A stretch of 38,060 nucleotides of DNA from a virus. The stretch covers positions 1 through 38,060 of the IMG/VR virus record IMGVR_UViG_3300037137_001291; one strand, 5' to 3'. Position numbers and translations under genes: made by a program. Below, piece after piece: positions 5,726 to 12,459 of this stretch. A model generated the notes under the pieces. It was given only the letters and a program-made list of their open reading frames with translations, made no database searches and was not told the DNA's origin. Numbering within the stretch: the first letter of the stretch is position 1; the number at the start of each line of letters is the position of its first letter.

Positions 5726-6149
5726 CTACACGCCGAACGAACATGAGCGGCGCAGCACAAGGTATATCTACGCCGCCGGGCTGGCCGCAGCGCCGAGAGC
5801 GTTGACGTTCGATGCATTCCGCGCAGCCAATGTAGCGCGTTGCCTGAAGTGGCATCCCGCAGGCATCGAGTCGTGGTCCCCATCTGACTGGTTGACCGCG
5901 GTGACCGGAGAGCTTGGAGAATTGGCGTCGTTGCTCAAGATGCGTAATAGAGAGCGAGACGGACTTCCAGGCAACAAGTTCTCTCCCACCGACAAGCAGG
6001 TTGCTGACGAGCTGGCCGACGTTTGTACCTATCTCGACCTGTTGGCAGAAACTCTTGGCGTGAACCTTGGGCGTGCAGTAGTGGAAAAATTCAATGAAGT
6101 GTCTGCGCGTGTGGGCTTCCCTGATCGCATTGGGGAGAGTGAACGATGA
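5631..6149 (+). CDS. MazG-like nucleotide pyrophosphohydrolase
   Basis: 172 residues; the ATG at 5631 is preferred over GTG 5613 because GGGAGGA lies 7-12 bp before it. Residues 1-55 contain 'LTDAECDALI', shared with the next gene. The catalytic domain covers about 60-165: 'WLTAVTGELGELASLL' supplies the first ExxE metal site and 'DELADVCTYLDLL' the second ExxD site, followed by 'AVVEKFNEVSARVGFP'. MazG-type enzymes hydrolyse (d)NTPs to monophosphates; phage versions adjust nucleotide pools or (p)ppGpp signalling. Substrate is not predictable from sequence. Confidence 0.85.
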   Translation: MTRDLTDAECDALILRALEIGDSEYRKLVGDDYTPNEHERRSTRYIYAAGLAAAPRALTFDAFRAANVARCLKWHPAGIESWSPSDWLTAVTGELGELASLLKMRNRERDGLPGNKFSPTDKQVADELADVCTYLDLLAETLGVNLGRAVVEKFNEVSARVGFPDRIGESER

Positions 6150-6222
6150 GCAATATGCCCAAGAATTACATCAAAGGATTGCTGGGGCTGAAGACTATGA
6201 CCGACGCCGAGTGCGATGCGCT
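5644..6222 (+). repeat. 25-bp direct repeat pair encoding a shared N-terminal motif
   Basis: Bases 5644-5668 and 6198-6222 are identical over 25 bp. In both genes they encode TDAECDALI close to the N-terminus. Identity at every codon position suggests a recent partial gene duplication or recombination between the two adjacent genes. The span given includes the unique sequence between the copies. Confidence 0.9.
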
Positions 6223-6460
6223 GATACGGCGGTTGGATCTAGGTCCGGATGGATTAGGGTATGTCGCTCCATGCTGCAAAGAAGCCGCCTCCTGCATCCG
6301 CGAGTTGCTGGCCGAACTCGCCGCAGTCAAGGCCGAGCGGAATGCGCTCGCCAAGGATGCGGCGCGGTATCGCTTCATGCGTCAGCGCTGGCCGCTGCCT
6401 GCCGACGAATTCGACGCGAACGTAGATTCAAACGCCGCCACCGCGGGAGAGAAGCCATGA
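6146..6460 (+). CDS. Hypothetical protein with duplicated N-terminal motif, 104 aa
   Basis: Starts with an ATGA overlap to the MazG-like gene; GGGGAGAG lies upstream. After a short leader it carries 'MTDAECDALIRRLDL', the motif also present in the MazG-like protein. A helical stretch follows, 'RELLAELAAVKAERNALAKD' and 'AARYRFMRQRWPLP', a pattern common in small phage proteins of the Ea8.5-like type. An internal ATG at 6197 would begin exactly at the repeat motif. Function unknown. Confidence 0.7.
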   Translation: MSNMPKNYIKGLLGLKTMTDAECDALIRRLDLGPDGLGYVAPCCKEAASCIRELLAELAAVKAERNALAKDAARYRFMRQRWPLPADEFDANVDSNAATAGEKP

Positions 6461-6756
6461 GCATGAGTGACGAGGAACGCCAAGACGATAGGCGCGAGCC
6501 GTTCAGGAACGCGAAGGAAGAGCGGCTATGGAATGATGGCTTCCGCGCAGGCGCAGCAACGCGCCTCCCGGCATGGGCAGATTCGCTACAGGTTGCGACT
6601 ATGTTCCATTCGCTCTATGAGCAACTGGCCCCAAGTTTCGGCTACGAGACAAAGCCGCAAACGCGCCGGTTCGATCCTGAATCGCCTAACGGGCAGTTGA
6701 TGATCGCGGTCTGCGCTTCGGTCTTAGCCGCCCTCGCCGCGAAGGAGAGGACATGA
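6457..6756 (+). CDS. Hypothetical protein, 99 aa
   Basis: An ATGA overlap joins it to the gene before and after. The sequence is acidic at the N-terminus ('MSDEERQDDRREPF'), has an aromatic central region ('LWNDGFRAGAATRLP', 'MFHSLYEQLAPSFGY') and ends in a hydrophobic Ala-rich helix ('LMIAVCASVLAALAAKERT'). The last helix may be membrane-associated but is short. No family recognised. Confidence 0.65.
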   Translation: MSMSDEERQDDRREPFRNAKEERLWNDGFRAGAATRLPAWADSLQVATMFHSLYEQLAPSFGYETKPQTRRFDPESPNGQLMIAVCASVLAALAAKERT

Positions 6757-6950
6757 CCACCAACTCCCATTACCCGCCCTGCACCGCCACCGAGCATATC
6801 GAATACATCGACGTTCCGCGCACGCACACCGCGATCTGTGTGCCCAACCCACCGCCGGCCCCGCCGCAGACCATCCCCACCTTGGCCGATGGTGGACTTG
6901 TACTCATCGCGGGTTTAATCGCAATCATCGCCTGGAGATACCATGCCTGA
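6753..6950 (+). CDS. 65-aa protein with IPTL-CTERM-like tail anchor
   Basis: No N-terminal signal peptide is visible; the first 37 residues are hydrophilic. A proline-rich linker 'PNPPPAPPQT' leads into 'IPTLADGGLVLIAGLIAII' and a short end 'AWRYHA'. This is the order of an IPTL-CTERM sorting signal: an IPTL motif, a hydrophobic span and a positive C-terminus, although the usual Trp after IPTLxx is replaced by Gly. Such signals direct exosortase processing in many Gram-negative bacteria. The gene lies two genes before a Calx-beta protein, a domain often found on IPTL-CTERM proteins. It may also be just a one-span membrane protein. Confidence 0.65.
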   Translation: MTTNSHYPPCTATEHIEYIDVPRTHTAICVPNPPPAPPQTIPTLADGGLVLIAGLIAIIAWRYHA

Positions 6951-7119
6951 CATCACCGTACACAAACGCGCCGACCTCACCCTGACCGTGATCGACGGAG
7001 ACCCGCCCGCAGATCAGTCCGCACTAATCGCGCAACTGAATGCTGCCATCCGCTCGCTAGACGACGAGATTATGGCGCTGCGGATCAAAATCGCAAACGC
7101 ACAAGCTGCGCTCGCATGA
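6943..7119 (+). CDS. 58-aa protein: beta-motif plus coiled coil
   Basis: Starts 8 bp inside the IPTL-like gene and ends in an ATGA overlap with the Calx-beta gene. Residues 1-18 ('MPDITVHKRADLTLTVID') resemble the first residues of the next protein ('MTTATLYAKGLTVEVID'). Residues about 24-58 form a heptad-like helix ('ALIAQLNAAIRSLDDEIMA', 'LRIKIANAQAALA'), probably a short coiled coil. The shared motif suggests that both products dock to the same partner. Confidence 0.65.
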   Translation: MPDITVHKRADLTLTVIDGDPPADQSALIAQLNAAIRSLDDEIMALRIKIANAQAALA

Positions 7120-9623
7120 CCACCGCCACCCTCTATGCAAAAGGCTTAACGGTCGAAGTTATAGACCTGCCGCCGCCGCCGCCGCTGCCGACGCTGTCAA
7201 TCGACAACGTGGGCTTGCCTGAGGGCGACTCCGGGCAGACTCCATTCGTGTTTACCGTCACATTATCCACGGCGAGTGCCAGCCCGATCACGGTCAACTA
7301 TGCGACCGCTGACGATACCGCAACCGCCGGCAGCGACTACATCGCGCAATCCGGGTCGCTGACGTTCCTGCCCGGAGAGTTGGCGCACACGATCACGGTC
7401 CCGGTCATCGGTGATCGCGTCATCGAGCCAAACGAGATATTCACCGTCACCCTATCCGCGCCGTCGGGCGCTACGCTGGCGATTGCAGTCGGCACAGGAA
7501 TGATCGTCAACGACGACGTGCCGTTGCCGCCGCCCGATACCGCAGTCCACGCCGTGCCGCTCAATATGAGTCAGTGGGTTGGGTTTCACAAACATTGGTG
7601 GAGCGGATCAGCATACAGCCGGGCCGAGTACCACGAATGCCTGACCGCCAACAACATCAGTTTGGGCTTCGGCAAGAGTCAATTCGCTGTCGGCGCGAAG
7701 CTGCTGATCTATCCGAGCTACGGGCTATGGTTCGGCGACGAAACGAATGAGGGCGTCGAAGTCGCGCGCTTTGCCAATCCTGGTGTGCGTGATGGCACGT
7801 TCGTCGGCAATCTAGGCACGTTGCCGGATGGTCCCTACGTCAAGCGGATCGTGGCCTATGACGCGGCAGGGGTACGCGTTGCGGCGCCATCCGAGTCATT
7901 CTGCCCGCACTGCACATGGATCGACCGGAACGGCACGGCCAAGGACGTGGATAAGGTCATCGTCCAGAATGCGGCATTTGCGTGGACGCACTCCGACGGC
8001 CCAACGTACTTCTACACTTGGATGACGAAAGCACAGGCGGAACTTGAAGAAGTCCCATTAGACTGGTTCTACATCCCGACCGTCGACACCGCGATAAACG
8101 CGGTCACTCCGCATGTTTTCCCGGGCGGCGAGCCAGTCAACACACTGCTCCCGCCGACGCAGATCAGCCGCCTGTTGTTCGCAAAAACCACCGACCCCAA
8201 CACGATGGAATTGAACTTGCCGCAGATTACCTCGCGCGGCATCGTCGTGACCGAGTCGAAGCAGGCGTATAGCGTGTTTGACTTTTTCGCGACCAAACCC
8301 GTGCAGCCGATGCGCGACGGTCCACGCGGCAAGGCATTTGTTACCAATCCCAACGCGATCTGGATCGGGCACGGCGGCACGGTCTATGTACTGGAGAGTC
8401 ACCGACTAATCAAAATCAACTGGCGCGGCACAGTCACCACGCTCGCGGGCCCACGCCACGGCGGACCCCATGCGCCGTACCATGAAGAGTACGGTTCCAC
8501 AATAGATCATCCGTTGACGGAATATGTTGGCGAGTGGGATCCGAACATCCCAATTGAACGGCGGATTGTCAAGGAAGGCTGGACTCTCCTGTTTGATTTA
8601 AGAGCGTCCAAGCATGATTTCAGCTTACCACTAATCAACTTGCCGCCCTTCGGACCACTGCCGCAGCATGAGGGCGTCGGCCCGCGATTACTATGCACGG
8701 ACGCATTGGGACGCGTTCTGAACGGACAATTTCATAAAACCGCACCATCCGCACCGCCGTACATTACCGAATTCATTACAGGACTGAATGATCCGTGGGG
8801 TATGGCGCTCGTTGACAACACGCTCTATGTCGGCGAGCGTCTATCGCATAAGATCAGCATGTGGGATGCGACGAACGGAACCAGCTTGGGCACGTTCCTT
8901 GAAAATCCTACCGGCGATTCATTCTGCTATATGGACTCGCCACGTCGCACGATGAAGCTCAAGCCGGGCGTAACCTTGGCACAGGCACGGGCGCAGACGA
9001 TCCTTGGCCCCGAGGGCATGGCGCATCAAGACGGCTGGATTTACTACGCGATGTTGGTCACTGGCGAAGTACGGCGCAAGAGCACCACGACAGGCGAGAT
9101 TCAGGTCTGTTGCGTCGTGCCGTTCTTCACCGGGGATCAGCCGCATTTTATTGCGATTGCGTTATCGGATGGCACATTCGGACCGCGCGGAACAATATTT
9201 ACCACGACAGCGGACAACCAGAATCAGGGGCGTCCGGTCGCGTTCTATCCGTCGCCCGGATTCGCTGCAGATGGCACACCGCTGACGCACAGCAAGCGTT
9301 GGACGTGGAACACCTATACGCCGAACGTGATACGTGGGCCGGGCGGCGGCACAGGCGCGATATACCCGCTGGGGATTGGCATCAGCAACGGGATGATTGC
9401 GCACGGGTCATCGGGGTACGGGCTGGACGTGTTCGTGCAGGCCACGTTGGGCGAGCCACAGCCGGATTCGGCACGGGCCACGCGCGGGCATCAGTGGTAT
9501 TGCAGGAATGGGTATAGGCTGCGGAATGGCAACTATTGCATGGGCGGCTTTCAGTTCCCGTTGCCGTGGGGGAAGGACGCGGATTGCGACTACTTCATGC
9601 AGCTCTGTGGGAGGAAGCCATGA
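7116..9623 (+). CDS. Calx-beta domain protein with beta-propeller-like region, 835 aa
   Basis: The largest early gene. Residues 1-17 carry the motif shared with the preceding gene, then a poly-Pro linker. Residues 26-134 are a Calx-beta domain: 'PEGDSGQTPFVFTVTLS', 'NYATADDTATAGSDY', 'GSLTFLPGE', 'IEPNEIFTVTLS' and a final 'NDD', with the acidic residues that bind calcium in the family. Residues about 390-760 contain NHL/SMP-30-like blades, for example 'NPNAIWIGHGGTVYVLES' and 'NDPWGMALVDNTLYVGERLS'. The C-terminus is Cys/Trp-rich. There is no signal peptide. It resembles surface or adhesin proteins, yet sits among DNA-metabolism genes on the opposite strand from the virion genes. An accessory spike, decoration or moron product are all possible. 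Confidence 0.8.
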   Translation: MTTATLYAKGLTVEVIDLPPPPPLPTLSIDNVGLPEGDSGQTPFVFTVTLSTASASPITVNYATADDTATAGSDYIAQSGSLTFLPGELAHTITVPVIGDRVIEPNEIFTVTLSAPSGATLAIAVGTGMIVNDDVPLPPPDTAVHAVPLNMSQWVGFHKHWWSGSAYSRAEYHECLTANNISLGFGKSQFAVGAKLLIYPSYGLWFGDETNEGVEVARFANPGVRDGTFVGNLGTLPDGPYVKRIVAYDAAGVRVAAPSESFCPHCTWIDRNGTAKDVDKVIVQNAAFAWTHSDGPTYFYTWMTKAQAELEEVPLDWFYIPTVDTAINAVTPHVFPGGEPVNTLLPPTQISRLLFAKTTDPNTMELNLPQITSRGIVVTESKQAYSVFDFFATKPVQPMRDGPRGKAFVTNPNAIWIGHGGTVYVLESHRLIKINWRGTVTTLAGPRHGGPHAPYHEEYGSTIDHPLTEYVGEWDPNIPIERRIVKEGWTLLFDLRASKHDFSLPLINLPPFGPLPQHEGVGPRLLCTDALGRVLNGQFHKTAPSAPPYITEFITGLNDPWGMALVDNTLYVGERLSHKISMWDATNGTSLGTFLENPTGDSFCYMDSPRRTMKLKPGVTLAQARAQTILGPEGMAHQDGWIYYAMLVTGEVRRKSTTTGEIQVCCVVPFFTGDQPHFIAIALSDGTFGPRGTIFTTTADNQNQGRPVAFYPSPGFAADGTPLTHSKRWTWNTYTPNVIRGPGGGTGAIYPLGIGISNGMIAHGSSGYGLDVFVQATLGEPQPDSARATRGHQWYCRNGYRLRNGNYCMGGFQFPLPWGKDADCDYFMQLCGRKP

Positions 9624-9624
9624 C

Positions 9625-9657
9625 CGCCAGGATCGCGCCAGGATCGCGCCAGGATCG
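9625..9657 (+). repeat. Three perfect 11-bp tandem repeats in a ribosome binding region
   Basis: CGCCAGGATCG occurs three times directly before the ATG at 9663. Each copy includes AGGA, a possible Shine-Dalgarno core; the last is about 8 bp from the start codon. Because the unit is 11 bp, copy number change would move or remove extra ribosome binding sites without touching coding sequence, while changing the frame of upstream read-through. Confidence 0.9.
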
Positions 9658-9662
9658 ACGCC

Positions 9663-10484
9663 ATGACGCGCAATCCCTACCTCATCTCTGGCCCCGCGCA
9701 GATTAGCTTCAGCGGCGGGCGCTCGTCGGGGATGATGCTGTGCAAGATCGTCGAGGCGCATGGCGGGACGCTGCCCGACGATGTGATCGTGGCATTCGCC
9801 AATACCGGCAAGGAGCGGGAGGAAACGCTCCAATTCGTTGACCGCGTGGCGCGGCATCTGGGTGTTGCGGTGCGGTGGATTGAGTTTCGTCCGGTCGCGG
9901 GGCCGCAAAAGGATCGGTGGGAAGAAGTCACGTTTGGCACGGCAGGACGTAACGGGGAACCGTTTACGGCAATGACCGAAATGCGCGGATACCCGCCGAA
10001 TCCTGTTGCGCGTATCTGCACCCAGCATCTCAAGATCAAGCCGATGGAAGGGTTAATGCGTAGCCTTGGCTTGACCGGCTACGTTAACGTCAGCGGCATC
10101 CGCGCCGACGAGCCTCGCCGCATCGCCAAGATGAGAGCGAGGCCCGATGTCGATTTCGTCCTCCCGCTAGCCGACGCTGGCGTGACCAAGGAGGATGTCG
10201 TCGCCTACTGGAAGGCCATGCCGTTCGACTTGGAACTGCCATCGGTCAACGGCGAGACTATCGGCGGCAACTGCGACCTCTGCTACCTGAAGGGCGTGAA
10301 GAAGCTGCTGGGCCTCATCCGCGAGGAGCCATCCCGCGCCGATTGGTGGATCAAGCAGGAGGCCGGCGGCAAGCTATTCCGCATCGACCGCCCGAACTAT
10401 GCCGCGCTCAAGGTCATCGCCATGCAGCCCCAGTTGTTCGACGCGGAGGAACAGGAGTCCATGCCATGCGAATGTACGGACTAG
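9663..10484 (+). CDS. PAPS reductase-family (PP-loop) protein, phage type
   Basis: 273 residues. The PP-loop nucleotide-binding motif is SGGRSS at residues 17-22, as in PAPS reductases and DndC-like ATP pyrophosphatases. 'VIVAFANTGKEREETLQFV' is the usual second block. C119 and H122 in 'RICTQHLKIKP' and C204/C207 in 'GGNCDLCYLKG' could bind iron-sulphur or zinc. Typical assimilatory PAPS reductases have a C-terminal ECGLH motif; here there is 'CECTD' instead, so sulphate reduction is not assured. Phage members may serve sulphur or DNA modification chemistry. No DndA/B/D/E-like partners are visible. The start is chosen by the AGGA before ATG 9663. Confidence 0.85.
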   Translation: MTRNPYLISGPAQISFSGGRSSGMMLCKIVEAHGGTLPDDVIVAFANTGKEREETLQFVDRVARHLGVAVRWIEFRPVAGPQKDRWEEVTFGTAGRNGEPFTAMTEMRGYPPNPVARICTQHLKIKPMEGLMRSLGLTGYVNVSGIRADEPRRIAKMRARPDVDFVLPLADAGVTKEDVVAYWKAMPFDLELPSVNGETIGGNCDLCYLKGVKKLLGLIREEPSRADWWIKQEAGGKLFRIDRPNYAALKVIAMQPQLFDAEEQESMPCECTD

Positions 10485-10488
10485 ACCC

Positions 10489-10755
10489 ATGACCGCCAAA
10501 ATCGACGCCAGCGCCACGCCCGACCTGTTCGCGGACACGCTACCCTCCGATTGTGACCCTGCGCCGCGCCTAGCCCCCGTCTATGCCCTCCCAGCCCCAT
10601 CTCCACTGCCATGCGAGTGGTGCGCCGGCCACAGGGCCGGGTTCGGCGGCGTCTATGACCTGCGTTGCCACGGCTGCGAGCGCCGTCTGCTGCGCGACAG
10701 CAAGCCTAACGTTGCGCCTGTGGCGGCAGCGCTCGAGCGGATGCGCCGGCTATAG
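10489..10755 (+). CDS. Small zinc-finger protein, 88 aa
   Basis: Starts four bases after the PAPS-reductase-like gene. The N-terminal half is Pro/Ala-rich and probably disordered. Residues about 43-66 have 'CEWCAGHRAG' and 'CHGCERRLLRD', a four-Cys zinc site of the type common in small phage proteins. Co-transcription with the PP-loop enzyme may mean a shared process, but nothing else supports that. No family recognised. Confidence 0.65.
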   Translation: MTAKIDASATPDLFADTLPSDCDPAPRLAPVYALPAPSPLPCEWCAGHRAGFGGVYDLRCHGCERRLLRDSKPNVAPVAAALERMRRL

Positions 10756-10821
10756 GCGGTCGCCCGAGCCGAGGCAGGTGCGCGATCAGAACGTGTGGTA
10801 GAACCGGAGCGAGCGCCAATA

Positions 10822-11016
10822 ATGAACGAATCAGAACTGACCGAAATCGAATCACTCAAACTGCAACTAATCCGCACGACGCGGCATCTAGCGCGGGCTA
10901 ATATGCAGACTGGTCAACTCCTGCTCGAAAAGCTCGACAGGGAGGAAGCCGAGTTGCTTGCTCAAGCGGAGGCGCGGATCTCGGTTACGCGGACTACGGC
11001 GCGTAGCACGGAATGA
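10822..11016 (+). CDS. Small coiled-coil protein, last early gene
   Basis: 64 residues from ATG 10822; an in-frame GTG at 10795 would add nine residues. The product is nearly all helix with heptad-like spacing: 'LTEIESLKLQLIRTTRHL' and 'LLLEKLDREEAELLAQAEA'. The 66-bp gap before it shows no convincing promoter or terminator. Its 3' end overlaps the convergent tail-fibre gene by 23 bp, so the two operons meet without any intergenic spacer. Confidence 0.6.
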   Translation: MNESELTEIESLKLQLIRTTRHLARANMQTGQLLLEKLDREEAELLAQAEARISVTRTTARSTE

Positions 11017-12457
11017 CGAAGCTCGCGCCGTCCCGTGTGATCTTCATGTACCGGGTCGGCGTTGCTGGCAGCGCGCTCGCGCCGCCCGCCGCACCCACTG
11101 TCGTCTGATCCTTGCCACCGGCCGAGGCATAGGCGAAGGTGTATGCAACCGCGCTGTCCTGCAAGGCTATCGAATCAACCCCGTTTTGCCGAATCCGCCC
11201 GGTCGTCATGTTGACGGCGAGCCGTTCGCTCGCGCCGTTATACATTTCAAAGTTTCCGCTGCCGCTCGCCCAGCGGAATTTGCAGGTGTCGATCGGCGTT
11301 GCGGTTTCCGCGAGCGACTGGCCGGACAGGTAGACGTAGGTATCCTGCAACACTTGCAGCGCCGCGAACGTGTACGAGCCCCAAGTCAGATCGACGCCGA
11401 CGCGGTAGGTGGTTGCCGCGCCAGGAGCTCCCTGCACGCCCCCGTTGGCATAGGTCGGTGAGCCGAGCGAAATGCCGCGCTTGAAGCCGGTTCCGCCGCC
11501 GGCGTGCATCAGCATCATGCCGTAGTCGGCAACCTGCGTTCCCTGCGAGCGCCCGAGGAAGTTCGCCGTCACCCCGCCCGCGATGTTCTTGAAGATTTCA
11601 CAGGAGATGGCGTAGGTCGAGTGCGCGTTCGCGCCTGTAGCCCCGACGTGGTAAGCGTCAGCATGGAATCCAAACGCGCCGACGTCCGTGCCTGCGTTGT
11701 AGAGGCCGGCGTACACGGCAACGCAATCGTTGATCGCCGCGCCGGCGCCATGGACCTGTGTCGTTTCCACCTGCGCCCGGATGCCGCCGGTCAGCGTGCC
11801 GTTCACCCCATTCGTGCCACTCGGCTTGTGTTGCGCATAGAGGCAGAAGTTTCCGCCCCACGACGCATCGACCGGCGCCTCGACCGACGTATCCGTTGTC
11901 TTGCGCAGATCCATCATCGCAACGTAGTCGCTGGCGAGCAGGATGTTCGCATCGGCAATATCGACCGCGGATTGCAGACTCTTGATCTGCCACGAAGGCA
12001 GCGTCCGCGCCGATTGTTTCGTGTGCGTCCACAGCCCCGTAACCGGATAGTCCGCGCCGAGATTGAAGCCGGCGATCACGCCTCCGACCGTCGCAAGCTG
12101 CGTGGTCAACTGCTGCGCGATCATCGTCAGTTTGTCTAGCGCGTCCTCCGTTGTCTGCGCCGGGAACACGTCGTTGTTCAGATAGTCGGCCAACTGCGTG
12201 ACAGGAACCACGCGCACCGCGCGCACGCTCGTACCGGCGGCATATGTCGCAACGGTCGTGAACGTCCCGCCTGCCGGGACTCCCGCTCCAGTCAACGTGT
12301 AGTCGGCACCGTAGGTCAGCGTCGTGTCGACCGCGGCGACCGTCTTGATGACCTGGACATGTGTGTTGTCCAGAAAATAGAAATTGATCGTGAACACCGT
12401 CTGCGCGCCATTACACGCATATGGCCCGGCGACGTTGGTGGAGACAGCGACAGTCAT
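10994..12457 (-). CDS. Tail fibre/spike protein with T7-like virion-anchoring N-terminus
   Basis: 487 residues from ATG 12457, which has GGAGGG 8 bp upstream; TTG 12463 is a less likely alternative. Residues about 1-130 match the N-terminal head of T7-type tail fibres: 'GAQTVFTINFYFLDNTHVQV', 'TLTYGADYTLTG' and 'LNNDVFPAQTTEDALDKLTM'. The rest is beta-rich, Gly/Ala/Thr-rich and without a recognised enzyme motif, with 'YRVGVDLTWGSYTFAALQV' and 'CKFRWASGSGNFEMYNG' near the end. It is the last gene of the late operon and probably contacts the host receptor. No chaperone or intramolecular peptidase domain is evident. Confidence 0.85.
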   Translation of the reverse strand: MTVAVSTNVAGPYACNGAQTVFTINFYFLDNTHVQVIKTVAAVDTTLTYGADYTLTGAGVPAGGTFTTVATYAAGTSVRAVRVVPVTQLADYLNNDVFPAQTTEDALDKLTMIAQQLTTQLATVGGVIAGFNLGADYPVTGLWTHTKQSARTLPSWQIKSLQSAVDIADANILLASDYVAMMDLRKTTDTSVEAPVDASWGGNFCLYAQHKPSGTNGVNGTLTGGIRAQVETTQVHGAGAAINDCVAVYAGLYNAGTDVGAFGFHADAYHVGATGANAHSTYAISCEIFKNIAGGVTANFLGRSQGTQVADYGMMLMHAGGGTGFKRGISLGSPTYANGGVQGAPGAATTYRVGVDLTWGSYTFAALQVLQDTYVYLSGQSLAETATPIDTCKFRWASGSGNFEMYNGASERLAVNMTTGRIRQNGVDSIALQDSAVAYTFAYASAGGKDQTTVGAAGGASALPATPTRYMKITRDGASFVIPCYAP

Positions 12458-12459
12458 GG

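Noticed and set aside
9620-9706. 28-codon frame overlapping the start of the PP-loop gene
   Set aside because: Mostly encoded by the 11-bp repeats and running into the downstream gene in another frame; perhaps coupling, but not a gene by itself.
9663-10484. Complete Dnd phosphorothioation system
   Set aside because: Only one PP-loop protein is present; no DndA, DndB, DndD or DndE-like gene is seen nearby.
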